A stretch of 64,000 nucleotides of DNA from NCBI RefSeq assembly GCF_029338255.1, contig NZ_CP119787.1, positions 868,001 through 932,000 of the forward strand. The letters are read 5' to 3'. The stretch's first letter is position 1. Every line of letters begins with the position of its first letter. A model generated the notes under the pieces. That model saw nothing but the letters and a program-made list of their open reading frames with translations. It ran no database searches and had not been told where the DNA came from. A program made the translations under genes and the position numbers. This DNA is from Haloarcula halobia (GTDB lineage: Archaea > Halobacteriota > Halobacteria > Halobacteriales > Haloarculaceae). This document shows, one piece after another, positions 43,052 to 50,910 of this stretch.

Positions 43052-43399
43052 ATGGACCCCACCACGGCCCAGCGTGCCTGCTTCGAGGCGGGCATCAAGT
43101 TCGGTTCGCTGTACCACCAGTTCGCCGGGACGCCCGTCAGCCCCGCGAGCGCCGACTCGCTGGCGCGGGCGATGGAGGAGGCCATCGAGAACCAGCCCCA
43201 CTGCGAGGCGGTCACCGTCGCGTTCGACGACGCGGCGCTCAGGGCGGCCATCGACGAGGGCGGCGCGGACTACACCGAACTCACCGGACGGTTCCTCGAG
43301 GTGCGGATGGTCGTCGACTACGAGGGGACCGTCGTCGAGACGAGCATGGCGATGGTCGACGGCTACCCGCTGATGCGGGTCGACGACGTCGCCGAGTGA
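43052..43399 (+). CDS. mptD: Archaeal dihydroneopterin aldolase
   Basis: The product is 115 aa from ATG 43052. The family pattern is distinct: ACFEAGIKFGSLYHQFAGTP, then SADSLARAMEEAIENQPHCE and YTELTGRFLEVRMVVDYEGT. These are the archaeal MptD dihydroneopterin aldolases, unrelated to bacterial FolB. They release glycolaldehyde from dihydroneopterin in pterin (folate-like cofactor) synthesis. The length is normal. The gene stands alone, with its own promoter. Confidence 0.85.
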   Translation: MDPTTAQRACFEAGIKFGSLYHQFAGTPVSPASADSLARAMEEAIENQPHCEAVTVAFDDAALRAAIDEGGADYTELTGRFLEVRMVVDYEGTVVETSMAMVDGYPLMRVDDVAE

Positions 43400-43492
43400 T
43401 CCGCTCCGTCGTCGCGCCGTCCCGGTGCGTCGCGCGAAGAACCGTGTCACTCCTCCGAAAATTTTAGGCTCGCGCCCCGTGCAGCCGTCCGT

Positions 43493-44602
43493 ATGGCCCT
43501 CCACGCAGTCGGTAACATCGACGACGCGATAGACGCGACCAAGGAATTCCTCTTGCCCTTCGACCTCCGGCGGTGGTTGAAACTGGCCGTCGTCGTCTTC
43601 TTCATCGGTGGCGGCGGCACCGGCGGGATTCAGAACGCCGGCAACCTCCAGAACGTCGGGGACGGCGGCGGCCCCGGCGGCCCCGGCGGTCCGACCGGCG
43701 GGTTCTCGCTGACCGCGCCCCTGGACGTGGTGCCGGCGCCGTCGGCGGCCGTCGGACAGGTAGCGCCACCCGGTCCCGGCGTACCGTCCGACGCGGCCCA
43801 GGCCCTGGCCGGCCTCGGCCTCGTGACCGTCGTCCTCGCCGTCGTCGTCCTCCTGCTCGTGGTTATCACCTTCGCCGTCGTCGGGGCTGTCATGGAGTTC
43901 GTGTTCGCCCAGTCGCTCATGACGACGGAGGTCCACGTCCGGCGGTACTTCGGCGAACACCTCGGGAATGGTCTCCGCCTGCTCGCGTTCCGCATCGTGG
44001 TCGGCCTCGTGGCCTTGCTCATCTTCGGCGGCCTGTTGTTCGCGGTGTTCGTCCTCGCCGTGGGCGGCAACCTCGCCGACGTCGGCCCCTCGGCGATACT
44101 CGGTTCCCTCGGCCTGTTCGTCGTCGTGGTGGTCGGGATGGCGCTCGTCTTCGGGACCATCAACGGCTTCACCAACGTCTTCGTCGTGCCGCTGATGATA
44201 CAGGGCGACGATGGCGTTCTCGCCGGGTGGAGTCGGCTCTGGGCGTCCCTGACGGCCGAGCCCAAGCAGTACCTCGTGTACCTCTTCCTCTCGGTGGTGC
44301 TCGCCATCGGCGTCGGCATCGTCGGCACCCTGCTGGGTCTCGTGGCGTTCGTCGTCCTGGCCATTCCCTTCGGCATCGTCGGGGCCGTGTTCTGGTTCGG
44401 ACTCGGTGAGGGTCTCGCTGCGGGCGTCCTCGTCGGCGTCGTCGCGCTCCTGTTCGTGCTCGCCCTCCTCGTGGTCGCGAATCTCATCAAGGCACCCCTC
44501 CAGTCGTTCCTCCGGTACTACGCGATGCTCGTGCTGGGCGACATCGACGCCGACCTCGACCCCATCCCCGAGGTGCGGGCCTCGGTGCGGTCCGACGCGT
44601 AG
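43493..44602 (+). CDS. Polytopic membrane protein (DUF7544-like)
   Basis: The product is 369 aa. The start MALHAVGNIDDAIDATKEFL and the first helix RRWLKLAVVVFFIGGGG match a haloarchaeal membrane family that I recall as DUF7544. A Gly/Pro-rich outer loop follows (GDGGGPGGPGGPTGG). About six further helices come after it, including LVTVVLAVVVLLLVVITFAV and a closing region FLRYYAMLVLGDIDADLDPI. The function is unknown. It lies 93 bp after mptD and could be separately transcribed. Confidence 0.8.
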   Translation: MALHAVGNIDDAIDATKEFLLPFDLRRWLKLAVVVFFIGGGGTGGIQNAGNLQNVGDGGGPGGPGGPTGGFSLTAPLDVVPAPSAAVGQVAPPGPGVPSDAAQALAGLGLVTVVLAVVVLLLVVITFAVVGAVMEFVFAQSLMTTEVHVRRYFGEHLGNGLRLLAFRIVVGLVALLIFGGLLFAVFVLAVGGNLADVGPSAILGSLGLFVVVVVGMALVFGTINGFTNVFVVPLMIQGDDGVLAGWSRLWASLTAEPKQYLVYLFLSVVLAIGVGIVGTLLGLVAFVVLAIPFGIVGAVFWFGLGEGLAAGVLVGVVALLFVLALLVVANLIKAPLQSFLRYYAMLVLGDIDADLDPIPEVRASVRSDA

Positions 44603-44680
44603 GGGGCAGCCGGTCGTTTTCGGTTTCCCGAACCCTGGCCGACTCACGCCTGGCCATTACACTTTCACTTTCAGGCGGGC

Positions 44681-44688
44681 TTTTAATC
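44681..44688 (+). promoter_or_regulatory. TATA-like box for the DUF5790-type gene
   Basis: TTTTAATC is centred about 27 bp before ATG 44712, matching a leaderless haloarchaeal promoter. Confidence 0.45.
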
Positions 44689-44711
44689 CCTCTGGGTGTC
44701 AACTGTGAACT

Positions 44712-45155
44712 ATGACACAGACCAGTCTGGACGACGACGAACTGTTCGGCGAGGCGGCCTCGGAGATGCGCTCCGACGTCGAGGCGTCGCTCGACGAGGC
44801 CCGGGCCGCGCTCCCCGACGCCGACGCCGTCTGGGACGTCGAGGCAGACAACACGCTCGGCGTGCTCAACGCCCTGAAGACCGCGCTGGACGTCGGCGAC
44901 GCCGAGGAGCACCTGCGCGACGCCAAGAAGTGGTACACGATGGGCGAACGCGCCGACGCCTTCGAGGACGCCGAGGACCTCGCCGAGGACATCGAGACCG
45001 TCGAGGACCTCATCGCCGACGTCGCAGACGCCCGCGACCAGGTCGGCGACCTCACCGCCACGGTTCCACAGCTGCGCAGCACGTTAGAGGAGTTCGCGGC
45101 AGACGACGAACAGGCCGACGCCGACGGCGACGCCGAGGCCGAGGCGGGCGCCTGA
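44712..45155 (+). CDS. DUF5790-type acidic helical protein
   Basis: The product is 147 aa. It is highly acidic and mostly helical, with a coiled-coil feel: LDDDELFGEAASEMRSDVEA, LRDAKKWYTMGERADAFEDA and VGDLTATVPQLRSTLEEFA. The pattern is that of a conserved haloarchaeal family that I recall as DUF5790, of unknown function. No enzyme motif or membrane segment is present. The tail is a low-complexity Asp/Ala/Glu run. Its stop lies 6 bp from the convergent creatininase-family gene. Confidence 0.8.
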   Translation: MTQTSLDDDELFGEAASEMRSDVEASLDEARAALPDADAVWDVEADNTLGVLNALKTALDVGDAEEHLRDAKKWYTMGERADAFEDAEDLAEDIETVEDLIADVADARDQVGDLTATVPQLRSTLEEFAADDEQADADGDAEAEAGA

Positions 45156-45161
45156 CCCCGC

Positions 45162-45875
45162 CTACCGCTCTCGCGTCGCGACCCGTGCCAGCACCGTCGC
45201 GAGCGCCTCGCCCGCCTCGTCCAGCAGGTCTCGCCCCCGGTCGGCACTCGCCTCGCGCGGGTCCCCGACCGTCCCGTTCTCGCTGAACTCCGCCGTGTCG
45301 TAGGCCAGGTTGACGCCTTCGACCCACTCGCCCCAGCCGTCGGCACCGCCCTCGGCGGCCCCGTCCAGTCGGGTCTCGTCGACGCTGTCGGGGTCGGTGT
45401 GCCGGAGTAGACTGGTCTCGACGGGACCGCCGTGGCCCATGTCCGGCGCGTCGACGGCGTCGAACCAGGTGAACGGGACCGCGTAGGCCTCGTCGTGTCG
45501 ACTGACTGCTCCACAGACCTCCCTGAGGGCATCCACGTTGCCCCCGTGGCCGTTGACGGCGACCACCCGGTCCCAGCCGTGGTGGGCGAGACTCCCCACC
45601 GTCTCGCGGACGTAGTCCCGGAAGGTGTCCTCGCCGACCCACAGCGTCCCCGCGAAGTGGCGGTGCTCCTCGGCGACGCCGACGGGGATGGCCGGCGCGA
45701 CGACCACCTCGTCCTCGTGTGCCGCCGCGCCCGCCCTGGCGACTGCCTCGGCCGTCAGCACGTCCGTCCCCAGCGGTGCGTGCGGGCCGTGCTGTTCCGT
45801 GCTCCCGACGGGCAGGACCGCCAGGTCGGTGTCGACCGCCTCGGCGTCCGGCCACGTCGCGTCCCGTAGTTCCAT
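45162..45875 (-). CDS. Creatininase-family amidohydrolase (ArfB-like)
   Basis: The product is 237 aa from ATG 45875, which gives MELRDATWPDAEAVD. The metal-binding motifs are VLPVGSTEQHGPHAPLGTDV, EEHRHFAGTLW, VVAVNGHGGNVDAL and DMGHGGPVETSLL. Creatininase-family enzymes are amidohydrolases with two metals. In archaea one member, ArfB, deformylates the FAPy intermediate of riboflavin and F420 synthesis. This protein could be that enzyme, but no other flavin gene is adjacent, so the substrate is left open. Confidence 0.82.
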   Translation of the reverse strand: MELRDATWPDAEAVDTDLAVLPVGSTEQHGPHAPLGTDVLTAEAVARAGAAAHEDEVVVAPAIPVGVAEEHRHFAGTLWVGEDTFRDYVRETVGSLAHHGWDRVVAVNGHGGNVDALREVCGAVSRHDEAYAVPFTWFDAVDAPDMGHGGPVETSLLRHTDPDSVDETRLDGAAEGGADGWGEWVEGVNLAYDTAEFSENGTVGDPREASADRGRDLLDEAGEALATVLARVATRER

Positions 45876-45984
45876 ACGGGCGCTATGTGTCCGGGTGTAC
45901 AATAATGCCCCCAGTCGTGCGAGACTCGTTAGCCTGCGAACAGGTGACGAAAGCCATTTATCCGGACCTGTGGTACCCCGTCCC

Positions 45985-46104
45985 ATGATAGATGGGTCGA
46001 CGTGTCCGGTCTGCAGCGGCCACGTCTCGACGGACAACGGCACCGACTACGAGTGCGACGACTGCGGCGCGGAGTACGACTCCGCCGACCTCTTCCTGCC
46101 GTAG
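45985..46104 (+). CDS. Small CPxCG zinc-ribbon protein
   Basis: The product is only 39 aa from ATG 45985. Two CxxC pairs, TCPVCSGHV and ECDDCGAEY, form a compact zinc ribbon. Tiny proteins of this kind are numerous in haloarchaea and some affect biofilm, motility or growth, but this one has no assigned role. It is divergent from the ArfB-like gene, with 109 bp between the starts, enough for two promoters. Confidence 0.75.
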   Translation: MIDGSTCPVCSGHVSTDNGTDYECDDCGAEYDSADLFLP

Positions 46105-46192
46105 TGACACGGTGACACGACCCGCGATTCGGGCGATGGCGCGCCGGCTATCGAAATCCTTTTTGATACCCTCGTCATCGATTCAGGTGCGC

Positions 46193-46266
46193 GCCGCCTT
46201 AGCTCAGACTGGGAGAGCACTCGACTGAAGATCGAGCTGTCCCCGGTTCAAATCCGGGAGGCGGCA
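46193..46266 (+). tRNA. tRNA-Phe (anticodon GAA)
   Basis: The 74 nt fold into a cloverleaf: acceptor GCCGCCT/AGGCGGC with discriminator A, D-arm GCTC/GAGC, anticodon stem CTCGA/TCGAG with loop CTGAAGA, and T-arm CCCGG/CCGGG with loop TTCAAAT. No CCA is encoded. An AT-rich TTTTTGATA about 32 bp upstream could be its TATA box. Confidence 0.95.
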
Positions 46267-46324
46267 TTTCTGTCTCGAACGAACCACCGAGCGACGCGAC
46301 TTCGGCGAGCCCCGAATCACATAC

Positions 46325-47272
46325 TCACAGGTCGATTCCCGTCGTGTAGTTGACCGTCCTGTAACTTGGAATCGCGTAGGAGAACACGTCCTCCTCACGG
46401 AGGAGGCCGTCGAGGTCGCCGTAGCGGGACCGCATCGTCGAGTAGTCGATAGAGTCGCGGTCGCCGCGGATCCGGACCAGGTCCGATGGAATCTCGAACG
46501 TGTCCCAGCCCATCACGGCGCCGATGCGGTCGACGAGCGCCTGTACCTTCTTGGTCCGCGGGTCGCTGAACTCGCACTGCCATCCGTTCAGCGAGTGGTG
46601 ACTCGAGGTGGTCCCCCCGCTGGTGCCGCCGTGGGAGAAGCCGGCCGTCTCGAGGCGCGGGTAGACCTCGTCGCGGATCCGCGTCTCGAAGGCCTCCGTC
46701 TGGATCTCCTCGAGCGCGTCGACGAGCCAGTCCATCGGCAGGCAGTTCTCGACCCACTCGGAGACGTTGTCGCCGTAGTTGTGCGACTGGCCGTTGATCC
46801 ACGCCGAGTCGGCAGCGAGCAGGAGGGCCCGCTGGAGCGGCGAGAAGTCGGCCGCGCCGTGCAGCCACAGCAGGAAGTGGATCGTCCCGAGCGGGTACTT
46901 CCGCGTGAACTGCTCGCGTGACACTCCGCGGACCTCGTTGAGGTTGCAGGACCGCTCGAGGCCTGCGAGGACCTCGTCGGCCGTCCCCCGGACGATGTGG
47001 TGGCCCACGCTGCGGATCGTCGGCCGGGACACGTCCAGGTCGACCCAGACCGCGTCCCGGGCCGCCGTGCGGTCGGTGTAGTATACCTCCTGGAACCCCG
47101 TGTAGAAGCCGACGACGGTCCAGTCGAGGCGGTCGCTGAGGAACGCGGCCGAGAGGAGCGCGTCGAGGTCGCCGCCGACGACCATGTCCTGGTCCGTCGC
47201 GTCGAGAAAGGGGTACGCCGATCGCAACTCGGTTGCCGATAGCGACTCCCGTGGCTGCCGTCCCGGTGTCAT
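46325..47272 (-). CDS. Hypothetical protein with a DHH-phosphoesterase-like start
   Basis: The product is 315 aa. The N-terminal DQDMVVGGDLDALLSAAFLS recalls the DxDa(l/i)xSa start of DHH-type phosphoesterases. VWVDLDVSRPTIRSVGHHIV resembles their later Asp and paired-His block. Downstream are a Trp-rich helical region (FLLWLHGAADFSPLQRALLL) and TKKVQALVDRIGAVMGWDTF. No nuclease or integrase family is recognised. The gene is convergent with tRNA-Phe, 58 bp away. Being next to a tRNA it could be the remains of an integrated element, but no attachment repeat was seen. Confidence 0.6.
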   Translation of the reverse strand: MTPGRQPRESLSATELRSAYPFLDATDQDMVVGGDLDALLSAAFLSDRLDWTVVGFYTGFQEVYYTDRTAARDAVWVDLDVSRPTIRSVGHHIVRGTADEVLAGLERSCNLNEVRGVSREQFTRKYPLGTIHFLLWLHGAADFSPLQRALLLAADSAWINGQSHNYGDNVSEWVENCLPMDWLVDALEEIQTEAFETRIRDEVYPRLETAGFSHGGTSGGTTSSHHSLNGWQCEFSDPRTKKVQALVDRIGAVMGWDTFEIPSDLVRIRGDRDSIDYSTMRSRYGDLDGLLREEDVFSYAIPSYRTVNYTTGIDL

Positions 47273-47351
47273 GTAGTTCGTTCGGCGCTACCGGGCGCTG
47301 AAAGATAAGCCTTGACCACGGCGGGACGGCCCGATATCATCCCCAAGATGA

Positions 47352-47357
47352 TATATT
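47352..47357 (+). promoter_or_regulatory. TATA-like box before a broken lipoprotein gene
   Basis: TATATT (in GATGATATATTG) is centred about 28 bp before the ATG at 47382 and has good archaeal spacing. The gene it would serve carries an early stop codon. Confidence 0.4.
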
Positions 47358-47381
47358 GTCCGCCGGGGCGTAGACACCGGG

Positions 47382-47630
47382 ATGACACCCGGATAGACGC
47401 GGAGAGACGTCGTCCGGATGAGTGGGCTCGGTGCGGCGCTGTTGCTCGCCGGGTGTTCGGGCGGTGGCGACGCTACGAGCGAGGGTGACACGGCCGACGC
47501 AGGGAACCCGTGGTGTGGCCGGGCCATATGGTCGGAGTCGCTCGGACCGCGCGTTGGTCAGCGCCCGGGGTCAGTACTGGTAGACTGCGTTGGCGATGCC
47601 GGCCGTCTGGCCGACGTTCGTGGCGGTTAG
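47382..47630 (+). pseudogene. Broken Tat lipoprotein gene (in-frame TAG in leader)
   Basis: From ATG 47382 the frame reads MTPG, then TAG at 47394, then continues TRRDVVRMSGLGAALLLAGC and SGGGDATSEGDTADAG. That is a complete twin-arginine leader with lipobox, broken by one nonsense codon. After about 47510 the frame loses lipoprotein character and runs into the convergent membrane gene. So the gene is both interrupted and truncated. Restart at ATG 47418 would lose the twin arginines. Confidence 0.6.
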
Positions 47631-48083
47631 TCCGGCGAGCAATCCCACCCCGGAGAGACCGAGGAGCAACGTCCCGGCGTAGACGACGGCCCCCGCGACG
47701 CTCAGTATCGCGCCCACGCTGTACACCCATGGCGCCGCCGCGACGTGCTGGCCGGTGTAGGCCAGTCCAGCGGCGGGGATCAGCATCCAGGCGACGACGG
47801 TCAGCGACAGGAGCGGGTCGACCGGTGGGGTAGCCAGCAGGCCCGCGGTCCCGACGAGCGTCGCGCCGAGGCCCGCGAGCAAGACGAGCTTCCACGCACG
47901 CAACACCCCCTCGGACATCTCTCCCCAGGAGAGGGCGGTGAAGGCGACGAGGATGGCGTCCATCACGAGGTGAGCGATGAGGACGGTCCGCAGGGTCACG
48001 ACGTCGAGGTGGGCCGCCGTGGCGAAGGTCCACGCCAGGGGCACCAGGACCACGGGGCCGTTCTCGCGAGCACGGTGGAGCAT
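47571..48083 (-). CDS. Five-helix membrane protein
   Basis: The product is 170 aa, ATG at 48083. Hydrophobic helices are seen at VVLVPLAWTFATAAHL, LRTVLIAHLVMDAILVAFTA, LVLLAGLGATLVGTAGLLA, LTVVAWMLIPAAGLAYTG and VYSVGAILSVAGAVVYAGTL, with a small C-terminal tail. There is no transporter or enzyme motif I can name. It is divergent from the cold-shock genes (start codons 161 bp apart). Confidence 0.72.
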   Translation of the reverse strand: MLHRARENGPVVLVPLAWTFATAAHLDVVTLRTVLIAHLVMDAILVAFTALSWGEMSEGVLRAWKLVLLAGLGATLVGTAGLLATPPVDPLLSLTVVAWMLIPAAGLAYTGQHVAAAPWVYSVGAILSVAGAVVYAGTLLLGLSGVGLLAGLTATNVGQTAGIANAVYQY

Positions 48084-48244
48084 ACCCGACGCCTCGTCGC
48101 GGACCTACAAGAACGGTCGGGCTGTGAACTGCATGTGTGTCGTTCTCTGTCAAGATTCGGCCGCTGTCCGTCGGTTCCGTCGATCCGAGCGGCGATACGC
48201 GTACCGACACCGTTATCCGTGGTACTGGCGTCTGTTGAGTTGCA

Positions 48245-48439
48245 ATGGCGAAAGGAACGGTTGATTTCTTCAACGACACGGGCGGTTACGGTTTCATCGA
48301 GACTGAGGACGCGGACGAGGACGTTTTCTTCCACATGGAGGACGTTGGCGGCCCTGACCTCGAAGAGGGACAGGAACTCGAATTCGACATCGAGCAGGCC
48401 GACAAAGGCCCGCGCGCGACCAACGTCACCCGGCTCTAA
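48245..48439 (+). CDS. Cold-shock domain protein, first of three
   Basis: The product is 64 aa, the usual CspA length. The OB fold carries both RNA-binding motifs in haloarchaeal form: GGYGFIETE (RNP1-like) and DVFFHMEDV (RNP2-like), starting [11 protein letters not shown]. It probably binds single-stranded RNA or DNA and melts secondary structure. The next copy starts 2 bp after its stop. The first copy differs from the other two mainly at AKGT and at ADED in the loop. Confidence 0.9.
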   Translation: MAKGTVDFFNDTGGYGFIETEDADEDVFFHMEDVGGPDLEEGQELEFDIEQADKGPRATNVTRL

Positions 48440-48441
48440 CG

Positions 48442-48636
48442 ATGGCAACAGGCAAAGTAGACTTCTTCAACGACACTGGCGGTTACGGTTTCATCGAGAC
48501 CGAGGACTCCGACGAAGACGTCTTCTTCCACATGGAGGACGTCGGCGGCCCCGACCTCGAGGAAGGGCAGGAAGTCGAGTTCGACATCGAACAGGCGGAC
48601 AAGGGTCCGCGCGCGACCAACGTCACCCGGCTCTAA
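48442..48636 (+). CDS. Cold-shock domain protein, second of three
   Basis: The product is 64 aa, nearly identical to its neighbours: starts [14 protein letters not shown], loop SDED, then [20 protein letters not shown]. It is 2 bp after the first copy and 2 bp before the third, so all three are one transcript. The near identity at DNA level indicates recent tandem duplication or gene conversion. Confidence 0.9.
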   Translation: MATGKVDFFNDTGGYGFIETEDSDEDVFFHMEDVGGPDLEEGQEVEFDIEQADKGPRATNVTRL

Positions 48637-48638
48637 CG

Positions 48639-48833
48639 ATGGCAACAGGCAAAGTAGACTTCTTCAACGACACTGGCGGTTACGGTTTCATCGAGACCGA
48701 GGACGAAGACGACGACGTCTTCTTCCACATGGAGGACGTCGGCGGCCCCGACCTCGAGGAAGGGCAGGACGTCGAGTTCGACATCGAGCAGGCGGACAAG
48801 GGTCCGCGCGCGACCAACCTCACGCGGCTGTAA
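48639..48833 (+). CDS. Cold-shock domain protein, third of three
   Basis: The product is 64 aa. It differs from the second copy at the loop (EDDD instead of SDED), at EGQDVE, and at the end (ATNLTRL). It closes a tandem array with a period of about 197 bp. Function is as for the first copy. The dosage, or slightly different binding loops, may matter. Confidence 0.9.
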   Translation: MATGKVDFFNDTGGYGFIETEDEDDDVFFHMEDVGGPDLEEGQDVEFDIEQADKGPRATNLTRL

Positions 48834-48897
48834 GGCGGTTTCTGCAGCCAGCAATACTCACCCACTCCCGAGCACCAGCAGTCGTCGCCGTCGCGGC

Positions 48898-49641
48898 TCA
48901 GGCGTCGACCAGCGGCGCGTCCGCACGATAGACCAGCTCCATCGGGAGGCCGCGCCGGTCGGTCGGCGGATCGGCCGGCAGGGTCCTGAGCGTTCCCGAC
49001 CCCGGCTGGGCGGTGTAGGCGAGCACCACCGCGTCGAGGACGTCCGCGACGGTCACGGCTGCCCCGTCGGTGGACTCGGCGGCCTTCTGGACGGTGGGTG
49101 CGGCGTCGCGGTCGTAGCGCGCCAGCGTCCGCATCCGCTCGGCGTAGCCCGCGGCCGTCCCCCGGGCGTACTCGAGTGGGTCGTCGGTGAAGGCCCGGAA
49201 ACACAGTTCGGGATGGGTCGACCTGACCACTGCCGCGGCCTCCGGAATCTCCTGGAGCAGTTCGTCCAGCATAGCGATGCCGTCGCTGAGTGCGAAGGCG
49301 GCCTCCGAGAGCGAGTCGCCGCTCTTTCGCTCGTGGACGCGGTTCCCCGTCGAGTAGCGGCGCTTGCGCGTGGCCTCGCGGACCGGCGGCGTCAACACGG
49401 CGACGTCGCGCGGTCCGAGTACCGACCGCGCCAGCGCGTCACACTCCCGGGTCGGGTCGCCCGACTCGACGAGGCCGACGGGCAACGAGACCAGGATGCG
49501 CCGGGCCGTCTCCTCGTAGCGGGCCCAGCACTCCCCGATGCCGTCGAAGACCTCGGCGTGATCGAAGCCCGACCTGGTAAAGCCCACGGCGAGCCACGCC
49601 CCCTCGTTCCAGACGACGCCGACGTACCGTTTCGCGGCCAT
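48898..49641 (-). CDS. DUF429 family protein
   Basis: The product is 247 aa; ATG 49641 (MAAKRYVGVVWNEGAWL) is preferred over one 27 bp upstream. The RNase-H-like DUF429 fold is indicated by the first strand with an acidic/aromatic site, by LVSLPVGLVESGDPTRECD, and by STHPELCFRAFTDDPLEYAR (the HPE motif). DUF429 proteins are predicted nuclease-fold proteins without known substrates. It converges with the cold-shock array. Confidence 0.82.
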   Translation of the reverse strand: MAAKRYVGVVWNEGAWLAVGFTRSGFDHAEVFDGIGECWARYEETARRILVSLPVGLVESGDPTRECDALARSVLGPRDVAVLTPPVREATRKRRYSTGNRVHERKSGDSLSEAAFALSDGIAMLDELLQEIPEAAAVVRSTHPELCFRAFTDDPLEYARGTAAGYAERMRTLARYDRDAAPTVQKAAESTDGAAVTVADVLDAVVLAYTAQPGSGTLRTLPADPPTDRRGLPMELVYRADAPLVDA

Positions 49642-49698
49642 CGATTGGTATCGGTCATCGGCCGACAAAAGCCTGACCCGTCGGTGGTCGTGTGCCGC

Positions 49699-49884
49699 TC
49701 AGTCCGTGCCGAACTTCGTGAGCTCCGTCAGTGGCACCAGTCGGTGCTCGATGGTCGGCTTCGTGTACCCCGCAGACTCCTCGGTGTGGCCGCTCGTGTA
49801 GACGGCGACCTTCTGCTGGAGGACGTGTGGGACCCCCTCGTTGTTGCGGATGACGTCCACCGACTGCCACGCTTCGCTCTCCAT
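49699..49884 (-). CDS. Small protein of unknown function
   Basis: The product is 61 aa from ATG 49884: SEAWQSVDVIRNNEGVPHVL, then QQKVAVYTSGHTEESAGYTK and IEHRLVPLTELTKFG. The composition is balanced and protein-like. I do not recognise a family. It starts at the end of the frameshifted zinc-finger frame, so it could be an independent small gene or the last exon-like piece of a longer broken gene. Confidence 0.5.
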   Translation of the reverse strand: MESEAWQSVDVIRNNEGVPHVLQQKVAVYTSGHTEESAGYTKPTIEHRLVPLTELTKFGTD

Positions 49885-50086
49885 GCGGTTCCGTCACACG
49901 CGCCGGGCACCTGGGTCTTTCCCCGGGCGCACCCGACGGAGACGGTCTTCGGCCGTGCGCCACAGTGCGGACAACACGGCGTCTCCCAGCGCTCCTCGCT
50001 GAGCCCCCGTACGTGCTCGAGCGGATGGCCGCCTCCGCCTGGACCGCCCGGTCACAGGTCTCACACTCGACGGACGACCGCTCCAT
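49885..50086 (-). pseudogene. Zinc-finger protein gene with frameshift
   Basis: From ATG 50086 the frame reads MERSSVECETCDRAVQAEA and then turns into Arg/Ser-rich nonsense. Shifting frame by one base near 50030 gives GHPLEHVRGLSEERWETPCC, then PHCGARPKTVSVGCARGKTQ. Together these give two Cys pairs (CETC and CPHC) of a small zinc ribbon. The frameshift is either a real mutation or a sequencing error. After about 49910 no natural end is apparent in the second frame. Confidence 0.55.
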
Positions 50087-50162
50087 GTTCGTTCCTCGGG
50101 ATTTGTGACGGAAAATTGCGTTGGCCGGCAGACCCTTCCGCCGTGCCCCTCTGGCCACCTGT

Positions 50163-50870
50163 ATGGACGGCGTGGTACTCGCGGCGGGCGAGGGCACGCG
50201 GCTGCGCCCGCTCACCGCCGAGCGACCGAAGGGACTGGTCACCGTCGCCGGACGACCCTTGCTCTCGCACTGCTTCGACGCCCTGCGGTCGGTCGGCGTC
50301 GACCGACTCGTGGTCGTCGTCGGCTACCGGGGCGACGACATCGTCGACCGCTACGGCGACGCCTACGAGGCGACGCCGCTCGCGTACGTCCGCCAGGACG
50401 AGCGCCTCGGCCTCGCCCACGCGCTCCGGCAGGCGCTCCCGGCCGTCGAGGGCACGTTCGTCGTGATGAACGGCGACAACGTCTGCCGGGCGAACCTCGG
50501 GGCCGTCCTCGACCGCCACCGCGAGACGGACGCCGCCGCGACGCTACTCGTCGAGGACGTCTCCCGCGAGGAAGCCAGCGAGACGGGCGTCGTCGAGACG
50601 GGACCCGACGGCCGCGTGACCGGCGTCGTCGAGAAACCCGACGACCCGCCCTCGACGCTCGTCAGTCGCGGCTTCTACGTCTTCGGGCCGGCCATCGAGC
50701 CCGCGTGCCAGCTCGTCACGCCCTCGGCCCGCGGCGAGTACGAGCTCCCCGACGCCATCGACCTGCTGTGTACCGCCGGCCACCACGTCGAGGCCGTCGA
50801 ACTCGACGGCTGGTGTCACAACGTGAACGAACCGGCCGACAGGGCCCGTGTCGAGGACCGGCTGGGCTGA
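50163..50870 (+). CDS. Sugar-phosphate nucleotidyltransferase
   Basis: The product is 235 aa from ATG 50163. The signature AAGEGTRLRPLTAERPKGLV binds NTP and phosphate. Next come VVGYRGDDIVDRYG, VMNGDNVCRANL (metal Asp), and TGVVEKPDDPPSTLVSRGFY. It joins a sugar-1-phosphate to a UTP, dTTP or similar nucleotide and may serve S-layer glycosylation (AglF-like) or other glycans. No left-handed beta-helix acyltransferase domain follows, so it is the short form. The flippase-like protein further downstream fits a glycan theme. Confidence 0.87.
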   Translation: MDGVVLAAGEGTRLRPLTAERPKGLVTVAGRPLLSHCFDALRSVGVDRLVVVVGYRGDDIVDRYGDAYEATPLAYVRQDERLGLAHALRQALPAVEGTFVVMNGDNVCRANLGAVLDRHRETDAAATLLVEDVSREEASETGVVETGPDGRVTGVVEKPDDPPSTLVSRGFYVFGPAIEPACQLVTPSARGEYELPDAIDLLCTAGHHVEAVELDGWCHNVNEPADRARVEDRLG

Positions 50871-50910
50871 CCGACGGAACAGCGAAGAGGCTCGCCACCG
50901 TTGGCTCTGT

